A DNA stretch of 64,000 nucleotides from Lachnospiraceae bacterium UBA3866 (GTDB lineage Bacteria > Bacillota > Clostridia > Lachnospirales > Lachnospiraceae), in NCBI GenBank assembly GCA_002392345.1, contig DGGU01000031.1, positions 24,386 to 88,385 of the forward strand. Reading direction: 5' to 3'. The notes under the pieces were generated by a model, which saw only the letters and a program-made list of their open reading frames with translations, was not told the DNA's origin and did no database searches. How positions within the stretch are numbered: the first letter of the stretch is position 1; every line of letters begins with the position of its first letter. Positions 42,780-51,323 of the stretch are shown one piece after another. Made by a program: the position numbers and the translations under genes.

Positions 42780-43808
42780 TTATTTATACCTTTTTTTCAT
42801 GTCGTTTAACTGATTTTTTATTTTATTAACTAATGATTTTGGGGATTTTACTGTCACATTTTCGCCGTATTGCAGCGCCCAAAATCTCATGGCGTTAGCA
42901 TTTACTTTTGCAGTAGCAATATATTTATCCTTATTAGGACTTTTTTTAATGATAATATCATTTCCAAACCAGTCTATAACATTTATTAAAGTTTTTTTAT
43001 CAAACTCAAATGTCACCATCTCGCTTTCTCCAGACATCATATAAATGTGTTCTATCATATGTTTTGGGGCATTAAAGTTTTTGAACGCTTTGTTTTTATC
43101 TATCTTTTCATCAAGTATCTTTGCGTTTATGATTCTGTCAACTCGTAAGTTTGATATTTCATCTTCATATTTATCATAGGAGCATAATAAGTAATACCTA
43201 CCATTAGATGCAACCATCTGATGAGGACTTACTACATACTGCTTAGGTTCTTTGTTTTTATTTTCTCTATAAACTAGATTTTTGTTCATGTCATATGTGA
43301 GGTAGTTGAATTGTATTTTTTTACCTTTGTCTATTGCCTCTGCTATTATTTCAATGTTTAAAAATAAATCTTCGTTTTTTGTTTTGTCATTATCTGACAT
43401 ACTTACTTTACTTAAACTTGATTTGAAATATTTATTTGATAGATTTTCAAGCTTTTTAATAAGATGTTTCTTTTGTCGACTTGATAGAAGCTTTGAGAAT
43501 ATAATACCATCAATTAAAAATCTAAGTTCTGAATCGTCAAAATCTCTTTCAATATAAAAATTTGTCCTGATAACGGTTTTGTTTTCCCCTTTTCTTTTGT
43601 CTTTTTCATCATATCCTATGTCATAACCAGCCTCTATTAAATTATCAACATTCCTTGTTATTGATTTTCGTTCAACATCCATATCATAGTTTGTTTTAAG
43701 TAAGTTAATAATATCATTTTGAGTAAGTCTATGTCTTACATCAGAATGGTCTTTGAGGATTTGCAAAATATTTAAAATCAATACATTTTTAGACTGTTTA
43801 CTATACAT
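42780..43808 (-). CDS. WYL domain transcriptional regulator
   Basis: A 342-aa DNA-binding regulator. The N-terminal helix-turn-helix spans residues of about 10-75 (HRLTQNDIINLLKTNY and RKSITRNVDNLIEAGYDI). The WYL ligand-sensing fold spans about 145-240, with KKIQFNYLTYD, YVVSPHQMVASNGRYYLLCSY and NLRVDRI, and a C-terminal WCX extension ends in VTVKSPKSLV. WYL regulators often control defence and DNA-damage genes by binding nucleic acids. The start overlaps trmL by 8 nt. Confidence 0.88.
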   Translation of the reverse strand: MYSKQSKNVLILNILQILKDHSDVRHRLTQNDIINLLKTNYDMDVERKSITRNVDNLIEAGYDIGYDEKDKRKGENKTVIRTNFYIERDFDDSELRFLIDGIIFSKLLSSRQKKHLIKKLENLSNKYFKSSLSKVSMSDNDKTKNEDLFLNIEIIAEAIDKGKKIQFNYLTYDMNKNLVYRENKNKEPKQYVVSPHQMVASNGRYYLLCSYDKYEDEISNLRVDRIINAKILDEKIDKNKAFKNFNAPKHMIEHIYMMSGESEMVTFEFDKKTLINVIDWFGNDIIIKKSPNKDKYIATAKVNANAMRFWALQYGENVTVKSPKSLVNKIKNQLNDMKKRYK

Positions 43809-44316
43809 ATGTTTTATAATTTAGCCTATGCAGCTCTCCTTTTTTCTTAAGATTTAAGAAATCATTTTGTCTTAGCGCTTCGTATAGGATGATTGCCACA
43901 GAGTTAGAAAGATTAAGAGATCTTTCGTTTCCTATCATAGGGATGCGGATACAGTGTTCTTCATCATCTTTTAAAATCTCTTCGGGAATTCCAGCAGATT
44001 CTTTTCCAAACATTATGTAATCGCCATCTTTAAAGCTGACATCTGTATAAGATTTGTGGGCTTTAGTTGTGGCAAACCAAAGTGTGGGTTCGTCCTCACG
44101 AGAAGCGAAGTAATCTTTGAATGCAGCATAGTTATCGTGTTTATAAAGATTAAGTCTATCCCAATAATCGAGCCCTGCATGGTGGATGCTGGATCTTGTG
44201 AGTCTAAAACCTATAGGGTAGATTAAATGAAGAGAACTACCTGTTGCCACGCAAGTTCTGCCTATATTTCCCGTGTTATCTGGTTTTTCTGGTTCGAGAA
44301 GAACGATATTGAACAT
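43801..44316 (-). CDS. trmL: tRNA (cytidine(34)-2'-O)-methyltransferase
   Basis: SPOUT methyltransferase that 2'-O-methylates the wobble base of tRNA-Leu isoacceptors. It is 171 aa from the ATG at 44316. MFNIVLLEPEKPDNTGNIGR, LIYPIGFRL, FGKESAGIPEEIL and NLSNSVAIILYEALRQ show the trefoil-knot SAM site. An upstream TTG is possible. It is divergent from mnmG, which also modifies wobble uridines, and overlaps the WYL gene at its end. Confidence 0.93.
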   Translation of the reverse strand: MFNIVLLEPEKPDNTGNIGRTCVATGSSLHLIYPIGFRLTRSSIHHAGLDYWDRLNLYKHDNYAAFKDYFASREDEPTLWFATTKAHKSYTDVSFKDGDYIMFGKESAGIPEEILKDDEEHCIRIPMIGNERSLNLSNSVAIILYEALRQNDFLNLKKKGELHRLNYKTYV

Positions 44317-44347
44317 TTGTTGTATATACCTTTTCAATAATTAAAGA

Positions 44348-44376
44348 TTGATAAGAATTGTATAATATTTTATAAT
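44348..44376 (+). promoter_or_regulatory. mnmG promoter
   Basis: -35 TTGATA (44348-44353), 17-bp spacer, -10 TATAAT (44371-44376). Predicted start near 44383, with a leader of about 48 nt that lacks an SD and ends GTTTTT before the ATG. Confidence 0.75.
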
Positions 44377-44395
44377 ATAATAATAATAAAGTCAA
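44367..44395 (-). promoter_or_regulatory. trmL promoter, overlapping the mnmG promoter
   Basis: Minus strand -35 TTGACT (44390-44395), 17-bp spacer, -10 TAAAAT (44367-44372). Its -10 overlaps the mnmG -10 region, so the two divergent promoters compete for polymerase. Confidence 0.6.
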
Positions 44396-44430
44396 ACTTA
44401 TTAAATATTTTTAAAAGATTAAAAGTTTTT

Positions 44431-46332
44431 ATGGAAAAGAATGTAGTAAAAGAAAATTATGATGCAATAGTTGTTGGGGCTGGGCATGCGGGGTGCGAGG
44501 CAGCGCTTGCTTTGTCGCGGCTCGGACTTAAAACTATTATATTTACAGTTGCGATTGATAGCATCGCACTTATGCCTTGTAATCCCAATATAGGAGGCAC
44601 AAGTAAGGGTCATATAGTGAGAGAACTTGATGCACTTGGTGGCGAGATGGGGCGATGTATAGACAAGACTTTTATACAATCAAAGATGTTAAATAAAAGC
44701 AAGGGCCCAGCAGTTCATTCTCTCCGTGCGCAGGCTGATAAGCAGGCTTATACAAGGGAGATGAGAAGGACACTTGAAAACCAGGAAAATCTTACGATAA
44801 GGCAGGGGGAAGTGGCGGAAATTATTACAGAAGGGCTCGCACAGCCTATACAAAGTGAAAAGAAAAGAATAGTTGGTGTAAAAATGGTGTCGGGCGCTAC
44901 ATATTATGCAAAAACAGTGATACTTGCTACGGGCGTATATCTCAATGCAAGATGTCTCTATGGTGATGTGATAGAACACACAGGACCAAATGGCCTAAAG
45001 GCAGCAACACATCTTACAGACAGTCTTATAAAAGAAGGAATAAGCATACAGAGATTCAAGACTGGAACACCAGCTCGTATAGATAAAAGGTCTATAGATT
45101 TTTCTAAATTAGAAGAACAACTTGGGGATATCCCAATAGTTCCCTTTTCATTTTCTACAGATCCAGAATCTATACAAAAAGATCAAGTATCATGTTGGCT
45201 TACTTATACTAATGATAAGACTCATGACATAATTAGAAAAAATATAGATAGATCTCCTCTCTTCTCTGGTGTCATAGAAGGGACAGGGCCAAGATATTGT
45301 CCTTCTATAGAAGATAAAGTTATGAAATTTCCAGAAAAAGATAGACACCAGATATTTGTAGAGCCAGAAGGATTATATACCAACGAGATGTATCTATCAG
45401 GCATGAGTTCATCTCTTCCTGAAGATGTGCAGCATGCTATGTATAGAACTATGCCGGGATTTGAAAATGCTGTTATCGTTCGTAATGCTTATGCTATAGA
45501 GTATGACCTTATAGATGCAACAGAACTAAAGCCGTCTCTAGAGTTTAAAAACATAGAGGGTCTTTTTGGTGCTGGACAAATTAATGGGTCATCGGGATAT
45601 GAAGAGGCTGCGTGTCAAGGATTTATGGCGGGAGTAAATGCGGCAAGACTCATCAAGGGTCAAGAGCCAGTTGTTCTTAAAAGGTCAGATGGGTATATAG
45701 GCGTATTGATAGATGATCTTGTGACCAAAGATAATACAGAGCCTTATCGTATGATGACAAGCAGAGCAGAATATCGTCTTTTACTTCGCCAAGATAATGC
45801 AGATCTAAGACTTACTAAAATAGGATATGATATAGGCTTAGTATCTAAAGAAAGGTTAGATTATGTCAATAACAAAAAAGAATTAATAGATAAAGAGATA
45901 GAAAGATTAAAGAAGACATATGTAGGAGCAAATGAAAAGATCAACGGTTTTCTTAAAAGTCACGGGGCAACAGAGGTTTTAAGTGGAGTTACAATCGCTG
46001 AACTTTGTAAGAGACCAGAGTTGTCTTATGAACTATGTAAAGAAATAGACGAGACAAGGCCAGATCTTCCAAAGGATGTCATAGAGCAAGTGGGTATCGA
46101 GATAAAATATGAGGGATATATAGCAAGAGAAAGACAACAAGTGGAAAACTTTAAGAAGATGGAAGGAAAAAAGATACCACAGGATTTTGATTATGATAAA
46201 GTTTTGAACCTAAGAATAGAAGCAAGACAAAAGTTAAAGAAATTTAAACCGGAAAACATTGGGCAAGCATCAAGAATTATAGGAGTCTCTCCTGCTGACA
46301 TATCAGTACTACTTGTATATCTAAAAAGATAG
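44431..46332 (+). CDS. mnmG: tRNA uridine-5-carboxymethylaminomethyl modification enzyme MnmG
   Basis: FAD protein that works with MnmE on the wobble uridine. The 633-aa length is normal. The N-terminal dinucleotide fold has [36 protein letters not shown] and the C-terminal [17 protein letters not shown] motif (here [14 protein letters not shown]) are conserved. The start has no ribosome site; AAAAGTTTTT precedes it. rsmG, usually next, is absent: dxs converges on it, with a 12-nt overlap of the ends. Confidence 0.96.
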   Translation: MEKNVVKENYDAIVVGAGHAGCEAALALSRLGLKTIIFTVAIDSIALMPCNPNIGGTSKGHIVRELDALGGEMGRCIDKTFIQSKMLNKSKGPAVHSLRAQADKQAYTREMRRTLENQENLTIRQGEVAEIITEGLAQPIQSEKKRIVGVKMVSGATYYAKTVILATGVYLNARCLYGDVIEHTGPNGLKAATHLTDSLIKEGISIQRFKTGTPARIDKRSIDFSKLEEQLGDIPIVPFSFSTDPESIQKDQVSCWLTYTNDKTHDIIRKNIDRSPLFSGVIEGTGPRYCPSIEDKVMKFPEKDRHQIFVEPEGLYTNEMYLSGMSSSLPEDVQHAMYRTMPGFENAVIVRNAYAIEYDLIDATELKPSLEFKNIEGLFGAGQINGSSGYEEAACQGFMAGVNAARLIKGQEPVVLKRSDGYIGVLIDDLVTKDNTEPYRMMTSRAEYRLLLRQDNADLRLTKIGYDIGLVSKERLDYVNNKKELIDKEIERLKKTYVGANEKINGFLKSHGATEVLSGVTIAELCKRPELSYELCKEIDETRPDLPKDVIEQVGIEIKYEGYIARERQQVENFKKMEGKKIPQDFDYDKVLNLRIEARQKLKKFKPENIGQASRIIGVSPADISVLLVYLKR

Positions 46333-48207
46333 AGAAGAAAGGACCTCTTTAATTATGCTGTCGCTATTGATGTGTAAGATCTCGCGGAGCTTGTCTACAC
46401 TACCATGTTCTACATACGCATCTGGCAGAGAGAAAAGCTTCACAGTTATATCATATCCATTGTCAAAGATATAGTTTTCTACATCTTGACCTATCCCACC
46501 ACTTTTTACATTTTCTTCAAGGACCAACAAGGTCTTTATTTTTTTGTTCTTAAGTACTTCCTTAATACTGTCAAAATCTATAGGTTTTGCAAATCTTGCA
46601 TTGATTATAGAGACGGCGATATCTTTCTTAGCCAATTTTTCCTTAATGTGCATTGCGGTAGAAACCATAGAACCAATAGCAAAGATACCGACACTAGCAT
46701 CTTTTTCGTTAAATAGTATCTCGGCCTTGCCATAAGTTATAGGTTCTCTTTGGTCATGTAAGCTTAAATTGGCTTTGCCTCTTGGATATCTTATCGCGAC
46801 AGGACCTGAAACTTTATATATGGCGAAATCCATCATGTCTTGTAATTCGTGATCATTTTTTGGAGCGAGGATAGTCATGTTAGGAATCATCTTAAGAAAA
46901 GAGATGTCAAAAATTCCTTGATGAGTCTCTCCGTCCGCACCAACTAATCCTGCTCTATCAATCATAAAGACAACGTGCAAGTTTTGTAAGGCGACATCGT
47001 GTATGATCTGATCAAAGGCTCTTTGTAAAAATGACGAATATATGCATACAAGAGGGATTATGCCCCGAGTTGCAAGGCCTGCAGCAAAAGTTACAGCATG
47101 TTGCTCTGCTATCTCAACATCGAAAAATCTATCAGGGAAAATCTTAGAAAACTCTGCAAGGCCAGTACCATCTGCCATAGCGGCAGTGATGGCTACTATA
47201 TTGGCATCATTTTTTGCAAGAGAGATAAGTTTCTTTGAAAATACATCAGTATAAGTAGGTGGTGCATTGTCATCAACGATTATACCCTTTTCTTTGTCAA
47301 ATGGAGAGACACCGTGATATAAGGTAGGACTCTTCTCTGCTGGAGCATAGCCTTTACCTTTAGTTGTCTTTACATGAATTAGCACAGGCTCAGATGAATT
47401 TTTGGCTGTCTCAAGGACATCTTTTAGAACTTTGATATTGTGACCATCTATAGGACCGACATAGTTTATGTTTAGGTCTTCGAAAATCATCCCTTCTGTT
47501 GCAATAAACTGCTTTATAATGTTGATTAAACGAATAAGAATCCCCTTGACAAGGAGACCAAAAGAGGATTTTTCCAATTCATTTTTTAGAGCGTTTTTGA
47601 TATCTCCATAGCGAGTTGAAGAACGAAGACCAAGAAGAGCTTTGCTTAATCCACCATTACTTTTTGAGATAGACATCTCATTATCATTGAGGATAATCAC
47701 AAAGTTACTTTTTAGATTACTTAGATTGTTGAGGGCTTCAAAGGCCATGCCACCAGTTAAAGCTCCATCTCCGATGACAGAGACTACTTTAAAATCTTCG
47801 TGCTTTAAGTCTCTTGCTTCACACATGCCAAGACCAGCAGAGATCGAGGTAGAACTATGACCTGTATCAAAAGAATCATAAGGGCTTTCTTTTCTTTTTG
47901 GAAAACCGCTTATGCCACCGTATGACCTTATGTAATTAAAAGCATCTTTTCTATCGGTCAAAATCTTATAAGCATATGATTGATGGCCAACATCCCAGAT
48001 TACTTTGTCTAAAGGGAAATTGTAAGTAGAAAGAAGGGCGATAGTTAATTCAACTACGCCAAGACTTGAGGCTAGATGCCCGCCATTTTTACTGATGCTA
48101 TCAATGATAACTTCTCTTACTTCGGCCGCAAGCTCATTTAACTCATTGAGACTTAGGCTCTTGATATCATCTGTAGATTTTATTTTATCTAAGGTTGAAA
48201 ATCCCAT
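46321..48207 (-). CDS. dxs: 1-deoxy-D-xylulose-5-phosphate synthase
   Basis: Thiamine-diphosphate enzyme that condenses pyruvate and glyceraldehyde-3-phosphate, the first step of the MEP isoprenoid pathway. It is 628 aa from the ATG at 48207. [17 protein letters not shown], the ThDP motif [16 protein letters not shown] with [27 protein letters not shown] residues (here [12 protein letters not shown]) and [15 protein letters not shown] are present. Longer in-frame starts run into the tRNA-Leu gene and its terminator. No SD is visible; the T-tract of that terminator lies 8 nt before the ATG. Confidence 0.95.
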   Translation of the reverse strand: MGFSTLDKIKSTDDIKSLSLNELNELAAEVREVIIDSISKNGGHLASSLGVVELTIALLSTYNFPLDKVIWDVGHQSYAYKILTDRKDAFNYIRSYGGISGFPKRKESPYDSFDTGHSSTSISAGLGMCEARDLKHEDFKVVSVIGDGALTGGMAFEALNNLSNLKSNFVIILNDNEMSISKSNGGLSKALLGLRSSTRYGDIKNALKNELEKSSFGLLVKGILIRLINIIKQFIATEGMIFEDLNINYVGPIDGHNIKVLKDVLETAKNSSEPVLIHVKTTKGKGYAPAEKSPTLYHGVSPFDKEKGIIVDDNAPPTYTDVFSKKLISLAKNDANIVAITAAMADGTGLAEFSKIFPDRFFDVEIAEQHAVTFAAGLATRGIIPLVCIYSSFLQRAFDQIIHDVALQNLHVVFMIDRAGLVGADGETHQGIFDISFLKMIPNMTILAPKNDHELQDMMDFAIYKVSGPVAIRYPRGKANLSLHDQREPITYGKAEILFNEKDASVGIFAIGSMVSTAMHIKEKLAKKDIAVSIINARFAKPIDFDSIKEVLKNKKIKTLLVLEENVKSGGIGQDVENYIFDNGYDITVKLFSLPDAYVEHGSVDKLREILHINSDSIIKEVLSSLSF

Positions 48208-48215
48208 ATATCTAT

Positions 48216-48262
48216 AAAAAAAACCCTGCAAGGCTTTGCTAATTAACAAGAAAAATGCAGGG
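48216..48262 (-). terminator. terminator after tRNA-Leu, abutting dxs
   Basis: Minus strand stem (AA)CCCTGCA/TGCAGGG(TT) with arms at 48256-48262 and 48224-48230, a long AT-rich loop, and then eight T (48216-48223). It ends the tRNA transcript just before the dxs start codon. Confidence 0.75.
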
Positions 48263-48275
48263 TTATAAGAATATA

Positions 48276-48361
48276 TGCTGGTGACCGGAATCGAACCGGT
48301 ACGGGTATCGCTACCCACAGGATTTTAAGTCCTGGGCGTCTACCAGTTCCGCCACACCAGC
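48276..48361 (-). tRNA. tRNA-Leu (anticodon UAA)
   Basis: The 86-nt class II tRNA begins GCTGGTGTGGCGGAACTGG and ends CACCAGCA. The 7-bp acceptor stem pairs GCTGGTG with CACCAGC and the discriminator is A, as for leucine. The anticodon loop CTTAAAA gives UAA. A long variable arm (TGGGTAGCGATACCCG) and the T-loop GGTTCGATTCC are clear. CCA is not encoded. Confidence 0.97.
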
Positions 48362-48379
48362 TTAAAATCTAACCTTAAA

Positions 48380-48408
48380 ATTATACTAAAAAAAAGTGTT
48401 TAATTCAA
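48380..48408 (-). promoter_or_regulatory. tRNA-Leu promoter
   Basis: Minus strand -35 TTGAAT (48403-48408), 17-bp spacer, -10 TATAAT (48380-48385). Predicted start near 48373, 12 nt before the tRNA 5' end. Confidence 0.75.
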
Positions 48409-48413
48409 GGGTC

Positions 48414-49157
48414 TTATATATTTAAGTCTATAAGAGATATCCAAGATTTCATCTCGCTCTCAGTAGCAATGCCATTAAATTCAAGACCACCCATAACATC
48501 TACACTATCATCAACATAATTTGCGATTATCTCTTCGCTTGCAGCAAGAGATTCTCCGTTTGTTGAAAAAGTGAATGGTATGATAGTTTTATTTTTTAAA
48601 TCCTTTAAGAAAGTATATATAACTCTTGGTGCATCATTATACCAGATAGGGTATCCTAAAAATATGACATCATAACTATTGACATTAATAGACGCTATCT
48701 TAGGAAGCTCTGTTGCTTTTGGTGGCTCAGTCTCTTCTATGATTTCTTTTTCCTCTACACCATAAGATAGAGGGTAGTCATCCACTAACTCTTCTGTCTC
48801 TTTTTCAAAAAGACTATATCGTGATTCTAGAAGTCTTCGAGAATTGGGATTGTTTTCATCGAAATCAGATTCCTCATAGGGGTCTTGTGGTTCAAGTTCT
48901 ATGAGGTCCGCATTAATAGATTCAGCAAGCTCTTTTGCTGCACCCTCTACGCCATCATTGACAGAAAAATAAACAACGGCAATCTTTTTGTATGATAGAC
49001 CACGATGCTCGCTTTTGTTAGATGACGATGTTCTGCTTGAAGAAGAGCTAGACTCACTAGATGATGTACAAGCTATAAGAAGCACAGAAAGGACAAGGAA
49101 AAGTGATAAAAAAGAAAATACTTTATGAATTTTTCTATTTCTAAATATATTTAACAT
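48414..49157 (-). CDS. flavodoxin-like lipoprotein
   Basis: Exported 247-aa protein. A long signal peptide ends in the lipobox LIAC (Cys30), followed by a Ser-rich linker of about 20 aa. The rest is a flavodoxin-4-type fold: IAVVYFSVNDGVEGAAKELA binds the FMN phosphate, VIFLGYPIWYNDAPRVIYTFL contacts the ring, and FTFSTNGES follows. An acidic insertion of about 40 residues separates the first and later strands. Being outside the cell, it probably takes electrons from a membrane donor. GAGGT precedes the start; rex lies 15 bp upstream in the same direction. Confidence 0.85.
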   Translation of the reverse strand: MLNIFRNRKIHKVFSFLSLFLVLSVLLIACTSSSESSSSSSRTSSSNKSEHRGLSYKKIAVVYFSVNDGVEGAAKELAESINADLIELEPQDPYEESDFDENNPNSRRLLESRYSLFEKETEELVDDYPLSYGVEEKEIIEETEPPKATELPKIASINVNSYDVIFLGYPIWYNDAPRVIYTFLKDLKNKTIIPFTFSTNGESLAASEEIIANYVDDSVDVMGGLEFNGIATESEMKSWISLIDLNI

Positions 49158-49172
49158 GATTAACCTCTTTGA

Positions 49173-49790
49173 TTATTTTTCGTTTTTGAGCATGACATTT
49201 AAGTGAGCAAGAGAAAGGGCAAGGTTTTGTTGCTTTATTATAACATTAGGAGCCTTCGCCAAAGTTATAGGAGCAAAGTTCCATATGCCTTTGATATTGT
49301 TTTCTAAAAGTAGGTTATACACTTCGACGGCATTTTCTTTAGGCACAGTGATTATGCCAATCTCTACTTTGTGATCTTTGATAAACTGTGGAAGCTTGTT
49401 GATAGAGAAAATCTTTTTGTTGTCTATCTTATCTACATCATTATCAAAGGCAGCAAGGATATCAACGCCAAATTTCTTAAATCTATCATAGCCCAGTAGA
49501 GCTCTTCCGAGTTTTCCTGCGCCGATGATTACAGCTTTGGTCTTTTTATCTACGTGTAGAAATTTATCGAAATCCTTGACAAGAGAGTCTGTCTTATAGC
49601 CAACTCTTGGCTTGCCTTTGCCACTTATGACAGAAAGCTCTTTACGAACAAGGACTTCACCAAGCCCCATATCGCGAGCGACCATGGTTGCAGAAACAGT
49701 CTTTATGCCTTTAGCCTCAAGAGTTAAAAGATAGTCGAGGTAAAGAGGTAGACGGTTCATCATGGCAAAAGATATAACGTAGTTTGACAT
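49173..49790 (-). CDS. rex: redox-sensing transcriptional repressor Rex
   Basis: Senses NADH/NAD ratio and represses fermentation and energy genes when NADH is low. The 205-aa length is normal. The winged helix-turn-helix covers residues 1-80 (TVSATMVARDMGLGEVLVRKEL, split at MGLGEVLVRK). The Rossmann NAD site is VIIGAGKLGRALLGY, followed by ILAAFDNDVDKI. It ends with the domain-swapped helix LALSLAHLNVML. GGGAGG precedes the ATG. The transcript starts with a hairpin. The adjacent flavodoxin gene is a plausible operon partner. Confidence 0.94.
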   Translation of the reverse strand: MSNYVISFAMMNRLPLYLDYLLTLEAKGIKTVSATMVARDMGLGEVLVRKELSVISGKGKPRVGYKTDSLVKDFDKFLHVDKKTKAVIIGAGKLGRALLGYDRFKKFGVDILAAFDNDVDKIDNKKIFSINKLPQFIKDHKVEIGIITVPKENAVEVYNLLLENNIKGIWNFAPITLAKAPNVIIKQQNLALSLAHLNVMLKNEK

Positions 49791-49810
49791 AACAAAAAAC
49801 CTCCCAAAAA

Positions 49811-49838
49811 CAATATAGGAGAAAACTCTCCTATATTG
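49811..49838 (-). promoter_or_regulatory. 5'-terminal hairpin of the rex mRNA
   Basis: Perfect 12-bp stem CAATATAGGAGA (49811-49822) and TCTCCTATATTG (49827-49838) with a 4-nt loop. The predicted start (about 49834) is at its beginning. On the minus strand it is followed by TTTTT and then the rex ribosome site, so it could attenuate transcription or stabilise the mRNA. Confidence 0.6.
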
Positions 49839-49840
49839 AT

Positions 49841-49869
49841 ATTATACAAGATTTTCTAGTTTTTGTAAA
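49841..49869 (-). promoter_or_regulatory. rex promoter
   Basis: Minus strand -35 TTTACA (49864-49869), 17-bp spacer, -10 TATAAT (49841-49846). I see no Rex operator-like palindrome here. Confidence 0.75.
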
Positions 49870-49887
49870 ATGAATATTTGGGGGCAG

Positions 49888-51093
49888 TTAGATACCACAT
49901 TTAATGACTTTGCCGTTTTTAACTACATATATAGGTTCTTCGTGATACCAGATAGCGTGCTTTATGTCTTTTTCTTTGAGAACGACAAGGTCTGCATCGC
50001 CACCTACTTTTAATTCATGATTTTTCATATTTAAAACTTTTGCTGCCATGGTTGTAACCATGTCATATACAAGCTCTAGATCTCTATCGCTACACATGCG
50101 AAGAAGATGCGCGCCAAGAAAAGCAACTTCGAGCATATTATTTTGTCCAAAAGTATAGTAAGCATCATTGATATCATCTTGACCAAGTCCTACAGGGATA
50201 CCTTCTTTTATAAGATCTAAAACTCTAGCATGGAGCGGCCCTGTCTGAGGATCAGAGATAACACCCATTCTAGCTCTCTTTAGAAGAGTACAAAGTTTTC
50301 TAAATTGATTTTCTGGATACAGCATCATGGCACGGCAATGTTGACCGGTAGCTCTTCCTTCCCAACCCATCTCTATAACCTTCTTAATAAGCATCTCAAA
50401 AGTGCGCTCCTCTGCATCTCCGACATCGTCGCAAAGCATGGAGATATCTTTATTGTATTTTTTTGCAAGATTGCACATCTTATCAACATGATCTTGTTCG
50501 TCTTCGCGAGAAAACTCTATCCAAGGTATACCGCCTACTACATCAGCACCAAGCTTTAAACTTTCTTCTATGTATTCATAGGCACCTGGCTCTCTTGCAA
50601 CGCCGTCTTGAGGGAAGGCAACGACTTCTAAAGTTACTTTGTCCTTATACTCTTCGCGAGCTTTAAGAAGAGCTTTTACTCCTTCAAGTTTTGCTTTGCT
50701 ATCAACATCAGCAAAAGCTCTTATGTGGGTGTTGCCATATTTTACTGAGAGATCAAGGGCTTTACGAACATTTTCGATAATCCATTTCTCGTCGTACTGA
50801 GACTTAAACTCAGCAGCTGATGCTATAGAGGTAAGAGCATTACCCATACCACCTTCGTTATACTCTTCTATAGCTTTCTGTCCAGCTCTATCAAGAGTGT
50901 AGACTTTGTCTAGATGCAAGTGTCCGTTCACATAACTTTCTGTGACGAGGTTTCCTTTAGCATCGATTTCATTGTCTGCCTTGTCAGATATTGAAGTATT
51001 GATTTCGGCGATTTTGCCATCTTTGATGGCGATGTCGACTAAGTCAGATTCAGTCTTTCTTGTGAGTGCATTCCTTACTATAAGGTTATACAT
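49888..51093 (-). CDS. amidohydrolase (cytosine deaminase-like)
   Basis: Metal-dependent hydrolase of 401 aa from the ATG at 51093 (AAAGGAG upstream). The first metal site is NGHLHLDK (His58, His60). GQHCRAM (about residue 235) and GLGQDDINDAYYTFG (aspartate of the fourth motif) follow. The C-terminal beta domain ends VVKNGKVIKCGI. Closest in pattern to CodA-type cytosine deaminases and N-isopropylammelide-type enzymes. The substrate is uncertain; candidates are cytosine, creatinine or related cyclic amidines. It has a long leader with a small ORF and a terminator. Confidence 0.85.
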   Translation of the reverse strand: MYNLIVRNALTRKTESDLVDIAIKDGKIAEINTSISDKADNEIDAKGNLVTESYVNGHLHLDKVYTLDRAGQKAIEEYNEGGMGNALTSIASAAEFKSQYDEKWIIENVRKALDLSVKYGNTHIRAFADVDSKAKLEGVKALLKAREEYKDKVTLEVVAFPQDGVAREPGAYEYIEESLKLGADVVGGIPWIEFSREDEQDHVDKMCNLAKKYNKDISMLCDDVGDAEERTFEMLIKKVIEMGWEGRATGQHCRAMMLYPENQFRKLCTLLKRARMGVISDPQTGPLHARVLDLIKEGIPVGLGQDDINDAYYTFGQNNMLEVAFLGAHLLRMCSDRDLELVYDMVTTMAAKVLNMKNHELKVGGDADLVVLKEKDIKHAIWYHEEPIYVVKNGKVIKCGI

Positions 51094-51106
51094 ATGTTCT
51101 CCTTTC

Positions 51107-51126
51107 GGGCGCGTGCTCGCCCCTAT
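51107..51126 (-). repeat. GC-rich palindromic intergenic repeat
   Basis: GGGCGCGTGCTCGCCCCTAT. On the mRNA this reads ATAGGGGCGAGCACGCGCCC and can fold as GGGCG/CGCCC just before the ribosome site of the amidohydrolase gene. Confidence 0.6.
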
Positions 51127-51133
51127 AAAAAAA

Positions 51134-51161
51134 TAAAAAATCACCACAAACAAATGGTGAT
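51134..51161 (-). terminator. leader terminator of the amidohydrolase gene
   Basis: Minus strand ATCACCA (51155-51161) and TGGTGAT (51140-51146) with an 8-nt loop, followed by TTTTTTATTTTTTT. It lies inside the leader, before the gene's ribosome site, so expression requires read-through. Confidence 0.8.
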
Positions 51162-51200
51162 CAAGAGTTTTGATTTAGATTTTTGGTTCATAAGTTTCAT
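51141..51200 (-). CDS. 19-residue leader peptide candidate
   Basis: ATG at 51200, four bases after GGAGG, reads MKLMNQKSKSKLLITICLW and stops at the TGA at 51141-51143, inside the 3' arm of the leader terminator. A ribosome finishing this ORF would cover and melt the terminator. The SD lies between the arms of the hairpin 51195-51242, whose 3' arm contains the start codon. Coding potential is not proven. Confidence 0.45.
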   Translation of the reverse strand: MKLMNQKSKSKLLITICLW

Positions 51201-51290
51201 ACTTCCTCCATGACAACAAATGTCAGGCTTTATAGTATGAAAAGCTTTTGAAAAATGAATTGGAAAAGTTTTTACCTTGTTTCCAATTCA
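51195..51290 (-). promoter_or_regulatory. structured leader RNA upstream of the amidohydrolase gene
   Basis: The transcript, predicted to start near 51288, begins with an 11-bp stem TGAATTGGAAA/TTTCCAATTCA (51280-51290 with 51256-51266). A second element has a 9-bp closing stem TTTCATACT/AGTATGAAA (51234-51242 with 51195-51203) enclosing a TGACA/TGTCA hairpin (51211-51225). Its 3' arm holds the start codon of the small ORF. The layout looks like a riboswitch or translation-sensing attenuator, but I cannot match a known class. Confidence 0.5.
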
Positions 51291-51294
51291 GCAA

Positions 51295-51323
51295 ATATTA
51301 ACACAAAAAGTGTACTTTGTCAA
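51295..51323 (-). promoter_or_regulatory. amidohydrolase leader promoter
   Basis: Minus strand -35 TTGACA (51318-51323), 17-bp spacer, -10 TAATAT (51295-51300). It overlaps the end of the yfhO gene and gives a leader of about 195 nt. Confidence 0.75.

Noticed and set aside
48208..48318. Longer Dxs N-terminus reading back through the tRNA-Leu 3' end
   Set aside because: It overlaps the tRNA and its terminator; Dxs proteins begin close to the GFSTLDKI segment.
51195..51242. Known purine or guanidine riboswitch upstream of the amidohydrolase gene
   Set aside because: None of the conserved loop sequences of purine, guanidine, PreQ1, THF or TPP riboswitches is recognisable in the element.
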